DNA from: Acanthacorydalis orientalis
Taxonomy: Eukaryota; Arthropoda; Insecta; Megaloptera; Corydalidae
Assembly: GCA_034766995.1 (NCBI GenBank)
Contig: CM068313.1
Coordinates: forward strand, 1,050,001 to 1,114,000
Length of the DNA: 64,000 bases
Direction: 5' to 3'
Both the position numbers and the translations under genes were made by a program. Under the pieces are notes generated by a model, which saw only the letters and a program-made list of their open reading frames with translations, made no database searches and was not told the DNA's origin. Shown piece after piece: positions 8,700 to 22,690 of the stretch (position 1 is the stretch's first letter; each line of letters starts with the position of its first letter).

Positions 8700-11600
8700 G
8701 AAAACAACAGTGACACAGGGGGTCCGAACTATACAGAAGAAAATCGTATGTCCATAAAAGTGAATGCACGTTAATGTATGAGCGTGTAGAATAACACAGA
8801 GTATCTGAATGGTAGAGAAAAAAAATCGTACGTCCGTATAAGTGTCTCGATGTCAAGGTATGGAACTATAGAGTAACACCAGGTGGACAAACTCTACGGA
8901 AAAAAATCATACGTCCATTGGACGGTCGGCATGTCAAGATATGGGCCGCTATATTAACACCCAGTGCCTATACTCTACAGAAAAAAATCATACGTCCATA
9001 GGACGGTCGGGATGTCAAGATATGGGCCGCTAGATTAACACCCAGTGCCTATACTCTACAGAAAAAAATCATACGTCCATAGGACGGTCGGGATGTCAAG
9101 ATATGGGCCGCTATATTAACACCCAGTGCCTATACTATACAGAAAAAAATCATACGTCCATAGGACGGTCGGCATGTCAAGATATGGGCCGCTAGATTAA
9201 CACCCAGTGCCTATACTCTACAGAAAAAAAATCATACGTCCATAGGACGGTCGGGATGTCAAGATATGGGCCGCTATATTAACACCCAGTGCCTATACTC
9301 TACAGAAAAAAATCATACGTCCACAGGACGGTCGGGATGTCAAGATATGGGCCGCTAGATTAACACCCAGTGCCTATACTCTACAGAAAAAAAATCATAC
9401 GTCCACAGGACGGTCGGCATGTCAAGATATGGGCCGCTAGATTAACACCCAGTGCCTATACTCTACAGAAAAAAATCATACGTCCACAGGACGGTCGGGA
9501 TGTCAAGATATGGGCCGCTAGATTAACACCCAGTGCCTATACTCTACAGAAAAAAATCATACGTCCATACGAGGGTCGGGATGTCAAGATATGGGCCGCT
9601 AGATTAACACCCAGTGCCTATACTCTACAGAAAAAAATCATACGTCCACAGGACGGTCGGGATGTCAAGATATGGGCCGCTAGATTAACACCCAGTGCCT
9701 ATACTCTACAGAAAAAAATCATACGTCCATACGAGGGTCGGGATGTCAAGATATGGGCCGCTAGATTAACACCCAGTGCCTATACTATACAGAAAAAAAT
9801 CATACGTCCACAGGACGGTCGGGATGTCAAGATATGGGCCGCTAGATTAACACCCAGTGCCTATACTATACAGAAAAAAATCATACGTCCATAGGAGGGT
9901 CGGGATGTCAAGATATGGGCCGCTAGATTAACACCCAGTGCCTATACTATACAGAAAAAAATCATACGTCCACAGGACGGTCGGGATGTCAAGATATGGG
10001 CCGCTAGATTAACACCCAGTGCCTATACTCTACAGAAAAAAATCATACGTCCATAGGACGGTCGGCATGTCAAGATATGGGCCGCTAGATTAACACCCAG
10101 TGCCTATACTCTACAGAAAAAAATCATACGTCCACAGGACGGTCGGGATGTCAAGATATGGGCCGCTAGATTAACACCCAGTGCCTATACTCTACAGAAA
10201 AAAATCATACGTCCATACGAGGGTCGGGATGTCAAGATATGGGCCGCTAGATTAACACCCAGTGCCTATACTCTACAGAAAAAAATCATACGTCCATAGG
10301 ACGGTCGGGATGTCAAGATATGGGCCGCTAGATTAACACCCAGTGCCTATACTATACAGAAAAAAATCATACGTCCATAGGACGGTCGGGATGTCAAGAT
10401 ATGGGCCGCTAGATTAACACCCAGTGCCTATACTCTACAGAAAAAAATCATACGTCCATAGGACGGTCGGCATGTCAAGATATGGGCCGCTATATTAACA
10501 CCCAGTGCCTATACTCTACAGAAAAAAATCATACGTCCACAGGACGGTCGGGATGTCAAGATATGGGCCGCTAGATTAACACCCAGTGCCTATACTCTAC
10601 AGAAAAAAATCATACGTCCATAGGACGGTCGGGATGTCAAGATATGGGCCGCTAGATTAACACCCAGTGCCTATACTCTACAGAAAAAAATCATACGTCC
10701 ATAGGACGGTCGGGATGTCAAGATATGGGCCGCTATATTAACACCCAGTGCCTATACTCTACAGAAAAAAATCATACGTCCATAGGACGGTCGGCATGTC
10801 AAGATATGGGCCGCTATATTAACACCCAGTGCCTATACTCTACAGAAAAAAATCATACGTCCATAGGACGGTCGGCATGTCAAGATATGGGCCGCTATAT
10901 TAACACCCAGTGCCTATACTCTACAGAAAAAAATCATACGTCCATAGGACGGTCGGCATGTCAAGATATGGGCCGCTAGATTAACACCCAGTGCCTATAC
11001 TATACAGAAAAAAATCATACGTCCACAGGAGGGTTGGGATGTCAGGATATGGGCCGCTAGATTAACACCCAGTGCCTATACTATACAGAAAAAAATCATA
11101 CGTCCATAGGACGGTCGGCATGTCAAGATATGGGCCGCTATATTAACACCCAGTGCCTATACTCTACAGAAAAAAATCATACGTCCATAGGACGGTCGGG
11201 ATGTCAAGATATGGGCCGCTAGATTAACACCCAGTGCCTGTACTCTACAGAAAAAAATCATACGTCCATAGGACGGTCGGGATGTCAAGATATGGGCCGC
11301 TAGATTAACACCCAGTGCTTATACTCTACAGAAAAAAATCATACGTCCACAGGAGGGTTGGGATGTCAGGATATGGGCCGCTAGATTAACACCCAGTGCC
11401 TATACTCTACAAAAAAAAATCATACGTCCATACGAGGGTTGGGATGTCAAGATATGGGCCGCTAGATTAACACCCAGTGCCTATACTCTACAGAAAAAAA
11501 TCATACGTCCATACGAGGGTTGGGATGTCAAGATATGGGCCGCTAGATTAACACCCAGTGCCTGTACTCTACAGAAAAAAATCATACGTCCACAGGACGG

Positions 11601-14310
11601 TCGGGATGTCAAGATATGGGCCGCTATATTAACACCCAGTGCCTATACTCTACAGAAAAAAATCATAAGTCCATAGGAAGGCCGGGATGTCAAGATATGG
11701 GCCGCTAGATTGACACCCAGTGCCTATACTCTACAGAAAAAAATCATACGTCCATAGGAGGGCCGGGATGTCAAGATATGGGCCGCTAGATTAACACCCA
11801 GTGCCTATACTCTACAGAAAAAAATCATAAGTCCATAGGAAGGCCGGGATGTCAAGATATGGGCCGCTAGATTGACACCCAGTGCCTGTACTCTACAGAA
11901 AAAAATCATACGTCCATAGGACGGTCGGGATGTCAAGATATGGGCCGCTATATTAACACCCAGTGCCTATACTCTACAGAAAAAAATCATAAGTCCATAG
12001 GAAGGCCGGGATGTCAAGATATGGGCCGCTAGATTGACACCCAGTGCCTATACTCTACAGAAAAAAATCATACGTCCATAGGACGGTCGGGATGTCAAGA
12101 TATGGGCCGCTATATTAACACCCAGTGCCTATACTCTACAGAAAAAAATCATAAGTCCATAGGAAGGCCGGGATGTCAAGATATGGGCCGCTAGATTGAC
12201 ACCCAGTGCCTATACTCTACAGAAAAAAATCATACGTCCATAGGAGGGCCGGGATGTCAAGATATGGGCCGCTAGATTAACACCCAGTGCCTATACTCTA
12301 CAGAAAAAAAATCATACGTCCATAGGACGGTCGGGATGTCAAGATATGGGCCGCTAGATTGACACCCAGTGCCTATACTCTACAGAAAAAAATCATACGT
12401 CCATAGGAGGGCCGGGATGTCAAGATATGGGCCGCTAGATTGACACCCAGTGCCTATACTCTACAGAAAAAAATCATACGTCCATAGGACGGTCAGGACG
12501 TCAAGATATGGGCCGCTAGATTAACACCCAGTGTCTATACTCTACAGAAAAAAATCATACGTCCATACGAGGGTCGGGATTTCAAGATATGGACCGCTAG
12601 ATTAACACCCAGTGCCTATACTCTACAGAAAAAAATCATACGTCCATAAGAGAGTCGGTATTTCAAGATATGGGCCTCTAGATTAACACCCAGTGTCTAT
12701 ACTCTACAGAAAAAAATCATACGTCCATACGAGGGTCGGGATTTCAAGATATGGGCCGCTAGATTAACACCCAGTGCCTATACTCTACAGAAAAAAATCA
12801 TACGTCCATAAGAGAGTCGGTATTTCAAGATATGGGCCTCTAGATTAACACCCAGTGTCTATACTCTACAGAAAAAAATCATACGTCCATAGGACGGTCG
12901 GGATGTCAAGATATGGGCCGCTAGATTAACACCCAGTGCCTATACTCTACAGAAAAAAATCATACGTCCATAGGACGGTCGGCATGTCAAGATATGGGCC
13001 GCTAGATTAACACCCAGTGCCTATACTCTACAGAAAAAAATCATAAGTCCATAGGAAGGCCGGGATGTCAAGATATGGGCCGCTAGATTGACACCCAGTG
13101 CCTATACTCTACAGAAAAAAATCATACGTCCATAGGACGGTCGGCATGTCAAGATATGGGCCGCTAGATTGACACCCAGTGCCTATACTCTACAGAAAAA
13201 AATCATAAGTCCATAGGACGGTCGGGATGTCAAGATATGGGCCGCTAGATTAACACCCAGTGCCTATACTCTACAGAAAAAAATCATACGTCCATAGGAG
13301 GGCCGGGATGTCAAGATATGGGCCGCTAGATTAACACCCAGTGCCTATACTCTACAGAAAAAAATCATACGTCCATAGGAGGGCCGGGATGTCAAGATAT
13401 GGGCCGCTAGATTAACACCCAGTGCCTATACTCTACAGAAAAAAATCATACGTCCATAGGAGGGCCGGGATGTCAAGATATGGGCCGCTAGATTAACACC
13501 CAGTGCCTATACTCTACAGAAAAAAATCATAAGTCCATAGGAAGGCCGGGATGTCAAGATATGGGCCGCTAGATTGACACCCAGTGCCTATACTCTACAG
13601 AAAAAAATCATACGTCCATAGGACGGTCGGCATGTCAAGATATGGGCCGCTAGATTGACACCCAGTGCCTATACTCTACAGAAAAAAATCATACGTCCAT
13701 AGGACGGTCGGGATGTCAAGATATGGGCCGCTAGATTGACACCCAGTGCCTATACTCTACAGAAAAAAATCATAAGTCCATAGGAAGGCCGGGATGTCAA
13801 GATATGGGCCGCTAGATTGACACCCAGTGCCTATACTCTACAGAAAAAAATCATAAGTCCATAGGAGGGCCGGGATGTCAAGATATGGGCCGCTAGATTG
13901 ACACCCAGTGCCTATACTCTACAGAAAAAAATCATACGTCCATAGGACGGTCAGGACGTCAAGATATGGGCCGCTAGATTAACACCCAGTGCCTATACTC
14001 TACAGAAAAAAATCATACGTCCATAAGAGAGTCGGTATTTCAAGATATGGGCCTCTAGATTAACACCCAGTGCCTATACTCTACAGAAAAAAATCATACG
14101 TCCATAGGACGGTCAGGACGTCAAGATATGGGCCGCTAGATTAACACCCAGTGCCTATACTCTACAGAAAAAAATCATACGTCCATAAGAGAGTCGGTAT
14201 TTCAAGATATGGGCCTCTAGATTAACACCCAGTGTCTATACTCTACAGAAAAAAATCATACGTCCATAGGAGGGTCGGGATGTCAAGATATGGGCCTCTG
14301 GATTAGATTC
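8700..14310 (+). repeat. 81-bp satellite array A, ~67 clear units plus diverged edge
   Basis: The unit holds ACTCTACAGAAAAAAATC, ATACGTCC, GATGTCAAGATATGGGCCGC and TAACACCCAGTGCC in order, with an 81-bp period. At the left edge (8700-8890) the units are diverged, which is typical of array borders. Variants occur at the post-ATACGTCC box (CATAGGACGG, CACAGGACGG, CATACGAGGG, CATAGGAAGG), at TAACACC/TGACACC, and as a TATTTCAAGATATGGGCCTC type. The right third mixes these types in short alternating blocks, indicating local higher-order duplication. Most units contain an in-frame TAG in CCATAGG, so long open frames appear only where CACAGG or CATACG variants follow one another (9370-9894). That argues against coding use. 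Confidence 0.97.
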
Positions 14311-15735
14311 AAAGAAACAGCCAAAAAATTTATCATTTTTCTATAATTTAACTCAATCTTGCAGCAAGTGCATTCACTGTGTTTGTTTAGTGTAGACCCG
14401 TCATCGCCTGGAAATAATCGAACGCGTCTGTGGACATTCTCAAAGTAAAAAGGAACGCTTAAGGGGTTGACAACGTAAGAAATGTGTCAAATTCCACTAA
14501 AATGATGCTATTTCCATTCGTAGCACTATCGGAATTCTGTTCAGTGTAACAGGTTGGAAAGAAGACGTCACACGCTGACGCGCGAGCAACAAAAACAACG
14601 GCGATGCTCCGTTGTTTACTACATCACGGTCGCCAGAGAAACGAAACGAAACAAAAACAAAAAAGAAAAAAAAACGCAGATTGTAAATTAATCTCGAGTG
14701 CAACTGCGACCTGCAGTGAGAACAATGCCGTCCGCAGCCGACTGTATGCCAAATATAAACGAGCGCGGCGTCACTCGGTACAGAAATAGATCCGTTCGAC
14801 AATAATAACACGGTGTGTTGATGTTTAAATGGTTATGTTTGGATGCATCTGCCAAGCGGTCGTCCGCCGCTTGAGGATCCCTGAATCGCGCGACCTTTGG
14901 CGACTCGACTCGCCTTTAGACATAATGAATAATGGCGTACGTGTGTGTGTGTGTGTGCATGCGCCGGCGTTGTAAAATTATGAATGGGTGTTGTGTGCGC
15001 GCGCGGCATGCGTGTGTGTGTGAACGCTCTTTCTTCAATACAAGCTACAAACACACACATACACAATGCGTGCATGTGTGTGTTTCCATGCACAGTGTGT
15101 TGTACATGCGTTCGAGCAAATGTGTAGGCGTACTCGCATGCATATGCTAACGCAAACAAGGTCGTCGTTCAAGAGCGTCCGTCCATTGTGATGATCAATC
15201 GGGCGACGACGCGCTGCCCGCACCCCGACACTGTCCGACGACAAAGCGAAAATTAAAACGTGCACGCACATTTTTATCTGTCAAGTGACAGCGGCGGTCA
15301 TTTTGAAAAAAAAGAACGTTACATTCCGCGCGCTCTGTTCGAACGGCGTCGCTTCTTCTTTGTGTTCTCTGTCGACGGTTCGCGCTCGTCATTGTCCGAC
15401 GAACAATAAACCACGATAAGGAGGACACCGAAGGTGAACACTCCGAGGGTCATTTACGTCCGGCATGTTCTTTATTGTAATTAATGTTTCGAATAAATCT
15501 GCTGGTCTATTCTAATACTAGACGATCGATTTAAAAACGTTAAGACTATCGTGAATCCAGTTCTGACAGATGCTCGATTCGCTTTCGAAAATGTATTTTT
15601 TGTCCATCACGCGGGCCGCAGAAACGTTTCTGGTTAGAAGTGTTCAGCAGGTCGTCGAAGAACGTTCTTGATCGTTGGCTGTACGCATTTAGATGGCGAT
15701 GCGATCGGTTTCAGAGCGACGGGACACGGGAATAC
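14311..15735. other. No gene recognised; (GT)n stretches near 14940 and 15010-15090
   Basis: Mixed-composition spacer between two satellite arrays. GT/CA repeats at about 14940-14958 and 15013-15085 create cysteine- and valine-rich false frames. CpG is frequent between 15100 and 15420, but no gene is recognisable. Confidence 0.4.
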
Positions 15736-15739
15736 CTAA

Positions 15740-17035
15740 TTTCTGTTCCAGGTCAGATTTTTCTCTACCTCGGCGCTTTGAAATGACCGTATCGCTAAGC
15801 TAGGATCAGGAATGATCGATGATATGTAGACAGACGGTCGTTCGTTAGAAGACTCGCGAATTTTTTCTACAAAGTCCAGTCGTTCTATTTTAAGTAACGG
15901 GCATTTATTTAGACATACGGTCATTTGCCTAGCTCGAGCATTTTTTTCTACAAACTTCAAACGTTCTATTTTAAATCAAGGGCGTTTATCTAGACGTCCG
16001 GTCGTTTGTCAAGACTTCCGATTTTTTCCTGCAAGCTTCGGTCGTTCCACTTTATGTTACAGGCATTTATCTGACCGTGCGGTCATTTGTCAGGACTCGC
16101 GAATTTTTTCTACATGTTTTAGACGTACTACTTCAAGTTGCGTGCGTTTCTCCGACCGTACGGTCAATTGTCAAAGCTCATGAATTTTTTTTTTATAAAA
16201 GTTCAAACGTTCTGCTTTAAGTGATGTGTATTTATATGACCGTACGATCATTTTCCAAGACTCGAGAATTTTTTCTATTAGATTCGGTCGTTCTACTTTA
16301 AGTTACAGGTATTTATCTGACCGTACGGTCGTTTGACAAGCTTCACGATTTTTTTCTATAAAGATCAGACGTCCTACTTTAAGTTATGGCCATTTATCTG
16401 ACCGTACGCCCGTTTTCCAAGACTCAAGAATTTTTCTACAAAGTCCAGCCGTTCTACTTTAAATTACAGCTTTTATCTGACCGTTCAGCCATTTTCCAAG
16501 ACTCAAGACTTTTTGCTACAAAGATTAAACGTTCTACTTTAAGTTATAGTCATTTATCTGACCGTATGATCATTTTCCAAGACTCAAGAATTTTTTTTAC
16601 AATGTCCAGTTGTTCTACTTTAAGTTACAGGCATTTATCTAACCGTACGCCAGTTTTCCAAGCCTCATGATTTTTTTCTATAAAGATCAGACGTTCTACT
16701 TTAAGTTATGGCCATTTATCTGACCGTATGATCATTTTCCGAGACTCAAGAATTTTTTCTACGAAGATTAAACGTTCTACTTTAAGTTATAGCCATTTAT
16801 CTGACCGTATGACCATTTTCCGAGACTCAAGAATTTTTTCCACAAAGATTAAACGTTCTACTTTAAGTTATAGCCATTTATCTGACCGTATGACCATTTT
16901 CCGAGACTCAAGAATTTTTCCTACAAAGTCCAGTCGTTCTACTTTAAGTTATGGCGATTTATCTAACCGTACGGTCATTTTCTAAGACCCACGAATCTTT
17001 TCTATAAAGTTCAAGCGTTCTACTGCGATCCGCTT
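15740..17035. repeat. 81-bp satellite array L, divergent, ~16 units
   Basis: The unit contains TTTTTTCTACAAAG, GTTCTACTTTAAGTTA, CATTTATCTGACCGTA and TTTCCAAGACTCAAGAA. The 81-bp spacing is clear, for example TATCTGACCGTA at 16316 and 16397. On the plus strand it lines up without large gaps with the reverse complement of the other 81-bp units: the T-tract, a CATATCTCGAC-like segment and a GAC segment fall at matching places. It is therefore probably an old, reversed member of the same superfamily. Units at the left end are more diverged. Confidence 0.85.
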
Positions 17036-17780
17036 TGTTCTTTTTTCGTACCGTTTCGAAACAAATCCGATATTCGTACCAGATTTGACAGTGTTTTTTC
17101 CAGTTACTATTAAAAAAATAGCGACATCAAGGCAAGCTGATACCTAGAATCTATCATAGAACAAAATCGAATAGAATTTCAATACAATATGGAACTCGCT
17201 CTTTCATTCTCACACTCGTGCCGTTTCGCATCTCCCAACTCAATTTTTTTAGTTTCAGAGCCTGCCATCTTATGAATTATGATTACTAAGCGTCGACACG
17301 TTCAACATTTCGAAGAGATGTTTGAAGTAATAACCGCTAGACTAAATATTCATAATTTTCATACAAACAATAAACACTGCTTTGTTTATTCACTGTATGT
17401 ATATCTGTCGATTCAATCGACGCCCTTCTCGATGCGGAACGAACTGCACCGGTGTCTAATCGTCTTTGTGTGTGTGTGTGTGTGTGTGTCAATAAAGAAA
17501 ACGCGCAGTTCTACAAAACTTTATCGGGACAGTTTAAACAAAAGGTGCAACTGTTGACGGACATGACTCATACAGTAAGCAGCCTCGAACTGATAACACT
17601 TTGATAGATTACGGCTTATCGTTCCGACTGCGATGGACGATGTGTAAGGTCGGCGAATCGGATGTTTTTATACCGAGAAAGGAAACAAGGTACCGCTTCT
17701 TAATTGTATCTCTCACTCTTTATGATTCTTTATTGTCAGTGCGTTCTTCTTATTTATGATGAAATTAATGTATCTGAGAG
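17036..17780. other. No gene recognised; (GT)n at ~17466-17490
   Basis: Unique-looking AT-rich sequence with one GT microsatellite. I see no motif in the open frame at 17279-17557 other than the repeat-encoded C and V residues. Confidence 0.4.
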
Positions 17781-20390
17781 CCGTACAAATCGTTTTTGAA
17801 CGATCTCGATTTTTCAAAAACGATTTTTTAGTCGAAAAACAACCGAAGCTAACTCTAAAACAAACCGACTGAACTTCATCCCATGAACGGGAGACATTTC
17901 CTGTCTTCCTTCAGAACATAAAAGGAGTTCAAAGTCGAAACTGCATGTTTCATCACTTAATTTCTTAATTAGGGTACGCATTGTATATTTTTGATAAGAT
18001 AATAACGATTAGAAACCGATCAAGTTATAGGTTTTCGAGATGAAAACTGTTTAAATGGAAATCGAGAATTTTTTAGATCAAAAGAAAGAAAACAAATCGA
18101 AATCGAAACGAAGCGGTGTTTCGTAAACAAATGTCACTTTGTAATTGAGAAAAATCAGTCGTTTATGTCGAGATCTTGCTGTAATTAATGATAAAATCGG
18201 AATTCCGAGCCAGGCTGATCGTTTCTGAAAAATCGTTATTTTATATCAAAGTTTGCATACTGTTTCTCTTGAGTCAAAAGATGAGAGATCGAAACAGTGA
18301 ACTTTTTCATCAAAAACTAACAGTTCGGAGCGAAATGAATAGATTTGGGATGAAAATTGTGTTTCTAAATCGAAAATATGGATTTTGTGAGAGAGATTCG
18401 TTTTTGAAGAATTTCATATCTTCCTTCAAGACATAAAAAGTGCAAAATAAATCGAATCCGCACGTTTTTCTCGTTGGATATTTTCTTGTGAGTCGGAAAA
18501 TATCTATTTTATGATACAGTATCGGTTCGACGCCGATGAAGATGTAAATTTTCGAGATAAAAATTATTTGATCGCGAATGACGATTTTTAGACAAAAACC
18601 AAAATGGGGAAAAAGCGCTGTTATGTGAAGAAACATCATTTTCTAATCAGTCGAAATCGATTTTCTGTCGATACTCGGTTGTTCTTTATGATAAAATCGA
18701 GAATTCGAGCAGAAAAAATCACTTTTGAAAATTCATGATTTTTCATCAAAATTTGCATACTGTAGGTCGTGCGTTTTTTTTGGTCAAAAAATGAAAGTTG
18801 GAAATGGTGGACTTTTTCATCAAAAACTAATTATTTAGAGGGAACTGAATAAATCTAGGCTAAAAATTGTATTTCTAATTCGAAAATATGTAATTTATGA
18901 GCGAGATACGTTTTTGAAGAATTTCTTCTTCTCTCCCGATGCATAAAAAGTGTAAACAAATCGAAACTATGCATTATTATCATCTGAAATATTTTTTTAA
19001 GGAACAAAAATATCTATTTATAAGTTGCTGACAATTTATAAAGCGGTACATTTATTAATCTGTGATTAAAAAAATTATTTATCAGCAAATGGCGATTTGT
19101 TAGCCGAAAACTGAAAATCGAAAAGAGCGCCGTTCCATAGCTAACTGTCGTTCTCCGATCGTTGAAAAGCTGATTTTTCTCAATAATATGCTATTGTTTT
19201 TGATAAAATCGAGATTCCAAGCCAGTTTGAACGGTTTTGAAAAATCATGATTTTTCATCAAAATTTGCATACTGTAGGTCATGCGTTTTTTTGGACCAAA
19301 AAATGAAAGTTGGAAACGATGAACTTTTTCACCACGAATCGATTATTTAGAACGAATGCAATTGATTCATGTCAAAAATTGTATTTATAATTCGAAAATA
19401 TGGAATTTATGAACGGGATTCGTTTTTGAAGAATTTCATATTTTCCTTCAAGACATAAAAAGGGCAAAATAAATCTAAACTGCATGTTTTTCTCGTTGGA
19501 TATTTTTTTGTGAGTCGGAAAATATCTATTTTATGATACAGTATCGGTTTGACGGCGATAAAGATGTAGGTTTTCGAGATAAAAATTATTTAATCGCGAA
19601 TGACGATTTTTAGGCAAAAACCAAAATGGGAAAAAAGCGGTGTTATGTAAAGAAATATCATTTTCTAATCAGTCAAAATCGACTTTCTGTCGATACTCGG
19701 TTGTCCTTTATGATAAAATCGTGAATTCGAGCAGAAAAAATCACTTTTGAAAAATCATGATTTTTCATCAAAATTTGCATACTGTAGGTCGTGCGTTTTT
19801 TTCGATCAAAAAATGAAAGTCGGAAACGATGGCCTTTTTCGCCACGAATTGATTATTTAGAGCGAATGTAATCGATTCGGGTCAAAAATCGAATTCCCGG
19901 TTCGAAAATATGGATTTTATGAACGTGATTCGTTTTTGATGAAATCTGGTCTCCGCCGCAGAACATAAAAAGCACAAACAGATCAAAGATATCCATCCTT
20001 TCGGTTTGAAATATTTTTTCTCGGTTAGTAAACAACTGTTTCACACAGTTACATAGAAAAGTTGAGCAATAAGTCTGTACATTTTCGATAGAAATATTTT
20101 TTAACTGAAAACTGATGAATTCGATACGAAAAATTGATGAATGACAGAAAGCTTGTTTCTCGAACGATTATCGCGTTTCAATTATTAAAAACATATTTTT
20201 TGTTAATAATACATCATTATTGATAATAAAATGACAATTTTGAACAGAAAAAATCGTTTTTGAACAATCATGATTTTTCATACAAATTTGCATACTGTCG
20301 GTCGTACCGTGTTTTTTTTTTTTGCCAAGAAATGAATGTTTGAAACGACTTTTTCATCAAAAAGTAATCAATTAGATTTAGGCTCAGTAT
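17780..20390 (+). repeat. ~510-bp satellite block 1, ~5 monomers
   Basis: The anchor TTTGCATACTGTAGGTCGTG (first part TTTGCATAC) recurs at 18252, 18752, 19264, 19774 and 20287, a spacing of 500-513 bp. Each monomer also holds the palindrome GAAAAATCATGATTTTTC just before the anchor, a CAAAAACTAATTATTTAGA segment, and TTCGTTTTTGAAGAATTTC. The first monomer is the most diverged. The block runs directly into 81-bp units at about 20390. Confidence 0.93.
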
Positions 20391-20770
20391 GCAAGTGCAT
20401 ACTGAACCTGTAGGATATCACACAGTCTCCGAACTCTATTGAAAATATTCGTGCTTCCATATAGAGGACTCAATATCAAAATATGGGCCTGTAGAATATC
20501 ACAGAGTGTCTAAACTCTACAGAAAAAAAATGTGCTTCCATACAGAGGACTAAATGTCAACACATGGGCCTGTAGAATATCACAGAGTGCCTAAACGCTA
20601 CAGAAAAAAATCTCGCTTCCATACAGAGGACTAAATGTCAACATGTGGGCCTGTAGAATGTAACATTGTATCTGAACTCTACAGAAAATAATCGTACGTC
20701 AATATAGAGGACGGAATACAGAGATATGGGCGTATAGGACACCACAGAGTGTCTAATTTTTACTACTGAC
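20390..20770 (+). repeat. 81-bp satellite array E, ~5 units
   Basis: Units carry CTCTACAGAAAAAAAT, GCTTCCATACAGAGGACTAA, TGTCAACACATGGGCCTGTA and GAATATCACAGAGTG. ATGGGCC at 20484 and 20565 gives the 81-bp period. The array follows the 510-bp block without a spacer. Confidence 0.9.
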
Positions 20771-20968
20771 TGTATAAGAACATAATAATATAACACAACA
20801 TAATGGATTAAAAAAAATATGTCCCACTCGCCGCGTTTGGCTCGGTCAAATACGTGCTTGTATTTAATCGAGGTTAACGTCAATAAAAACCTATTCTGTA
20901 CTTCTTGACAATGGTTTTGCATTTTAAAATTATAAAACATACTAAATCTCTCTCTCTCTCCTTTTCTG

Positions 20969-21030
<62 letters not shown>

Positions 21031-21402
21031 AATACATTCATATGTTAACATTTATTTGAAAAGCCATCAAGTAAAATGAATATCACCTCACAATTAATTT
21101 GTTTACATACGTATTCTTTTGTTATCAATTCATGTAAAGACTACAGAACAGAACATCAGAGTTTCCCTGTGTTTCGAAATTAACAAACATTTCTTTAACG
21201 TAAATCTGGATGAGTCCTCGTACAAAACAGAGTATGAAACAGTTATCTGTTTGACAGCAGAACAGTCACGACTGATAGATCATACGATCACGGCCAACTG
21301 TTTTTAATTAGATAATTGAAAATCGAACAGTTTCGAATCAAACAGTCACGGCCAACTGTACACTAGTTTAAGTAAAGGATTACAAATTAAATTGCCACCG
21401 TG

Positions 21403-21404
<2 letters not shown>
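20771..21404. other. No gene recognised; (TA)n at ~20968-21026
   Basis: AT-rich spacer. The short sequence CACGGCCAACTGT near 21290 recurs near 21350, and as a variant near 21715, so it is a small dispersed motif. Confidence 0.45.
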
Positions 21405-21671
<267 letters not shown>

Positions 21672-22105
21672 TGATATAATAATAATAATCTACTTAAACA
21701 GTTACAAATCGAACAATCGCGGCCAACTATATGCACACGAATTCTCTTATATGCATTCGATTATGCGTGAGAATTGTTTCTCGAGCTTCGAGCGTTTACA
21801 AACGCGCGCGCATACATATTCATAGATGTTTCGTCCGCGGCACCACGAGTGATACGAACCCAGCATCAGGACGAACCAATGTCAAACGTACACAACGTGC
21901 GAGCATACTCGACGGCCGCTTATCGACGCAAAACTTCTCGGAATTTCGTATCGCATGATTATCAACACCGTTTGTGAAATCAGTGAAACAGGAGTAATGA
22001 CCACCGTGTGTGCAGTCGGCGCTCATCTGCGTTCAAAACAAACGGAGACGTTGTTTACAAACATTCACGGAGAGACGGACGTTTATATTACTTATCTACA
22101 AACAT

Positions 22106-22163
<58 letters not shown>

Positions 22164-22481
22164 AAAGTATATTTATGTCTATTGTATATAAATGTATATT
22201 TAAATTGCAGAGATTTGGAAATAAAACACATAAGGAAGTGACATTTTTTACAGGTCAGCGACTTATTTAAAATTAGTGAACAGCAGATACGTATTAAACA
22301 TACAAGCAACCTTGGATCAACGCAGAAGGTCTCCTACCGACCAAGAGGTACATGATTTATGTACACATTCATATATGCGTTTTATATACCGTAGTAATGG
22401 GCGATAATGTACAGGTGGATAAACTCATTCACCCTTGTGAGACGCGTGCCAATGAACGGACCGAAAGCGTTTCGAAAGAAC

Positions 22482-22512
<31 letters not shown>

Positions 22513-22690
22513 CCGTGTTGTTTATGTTAACACACGGTTCTCTGTGTTCTGAATGCCGCGCGTGGACTGTTCGAGGTGACGAGGTGAGAATACAGGTGCG
22601 ACTGTTCGAATAAATGTGGAACCTTTTCGGATCGGAGGTCTCAAGAATTAATGTCTGTTTTCGTTAGGTTCGGGTCGTCATTCGACAACT
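21672..22690. other. No gene recognised; (TA)n at ~22105-22166, (GT)n at ~22483-22513
   Basis: Moderately CpG-rich sequence around 21780-22080 without a recognisable product. The short frames here overlap one another and the TA tract. Confidence 0.4.

Noticed and set aside
8700..14310. CRISPR-like array
   Set aside because: There are no unique spacers between repeats. The units are head-to-tail satellites in a eukaryotic genome.
14833..15159. Histidine/threonine-rich protein
   Set aside because: The composition comes from (GT)n/(CA)n microsatellites, and all frames around it show similar low-complexity residues.
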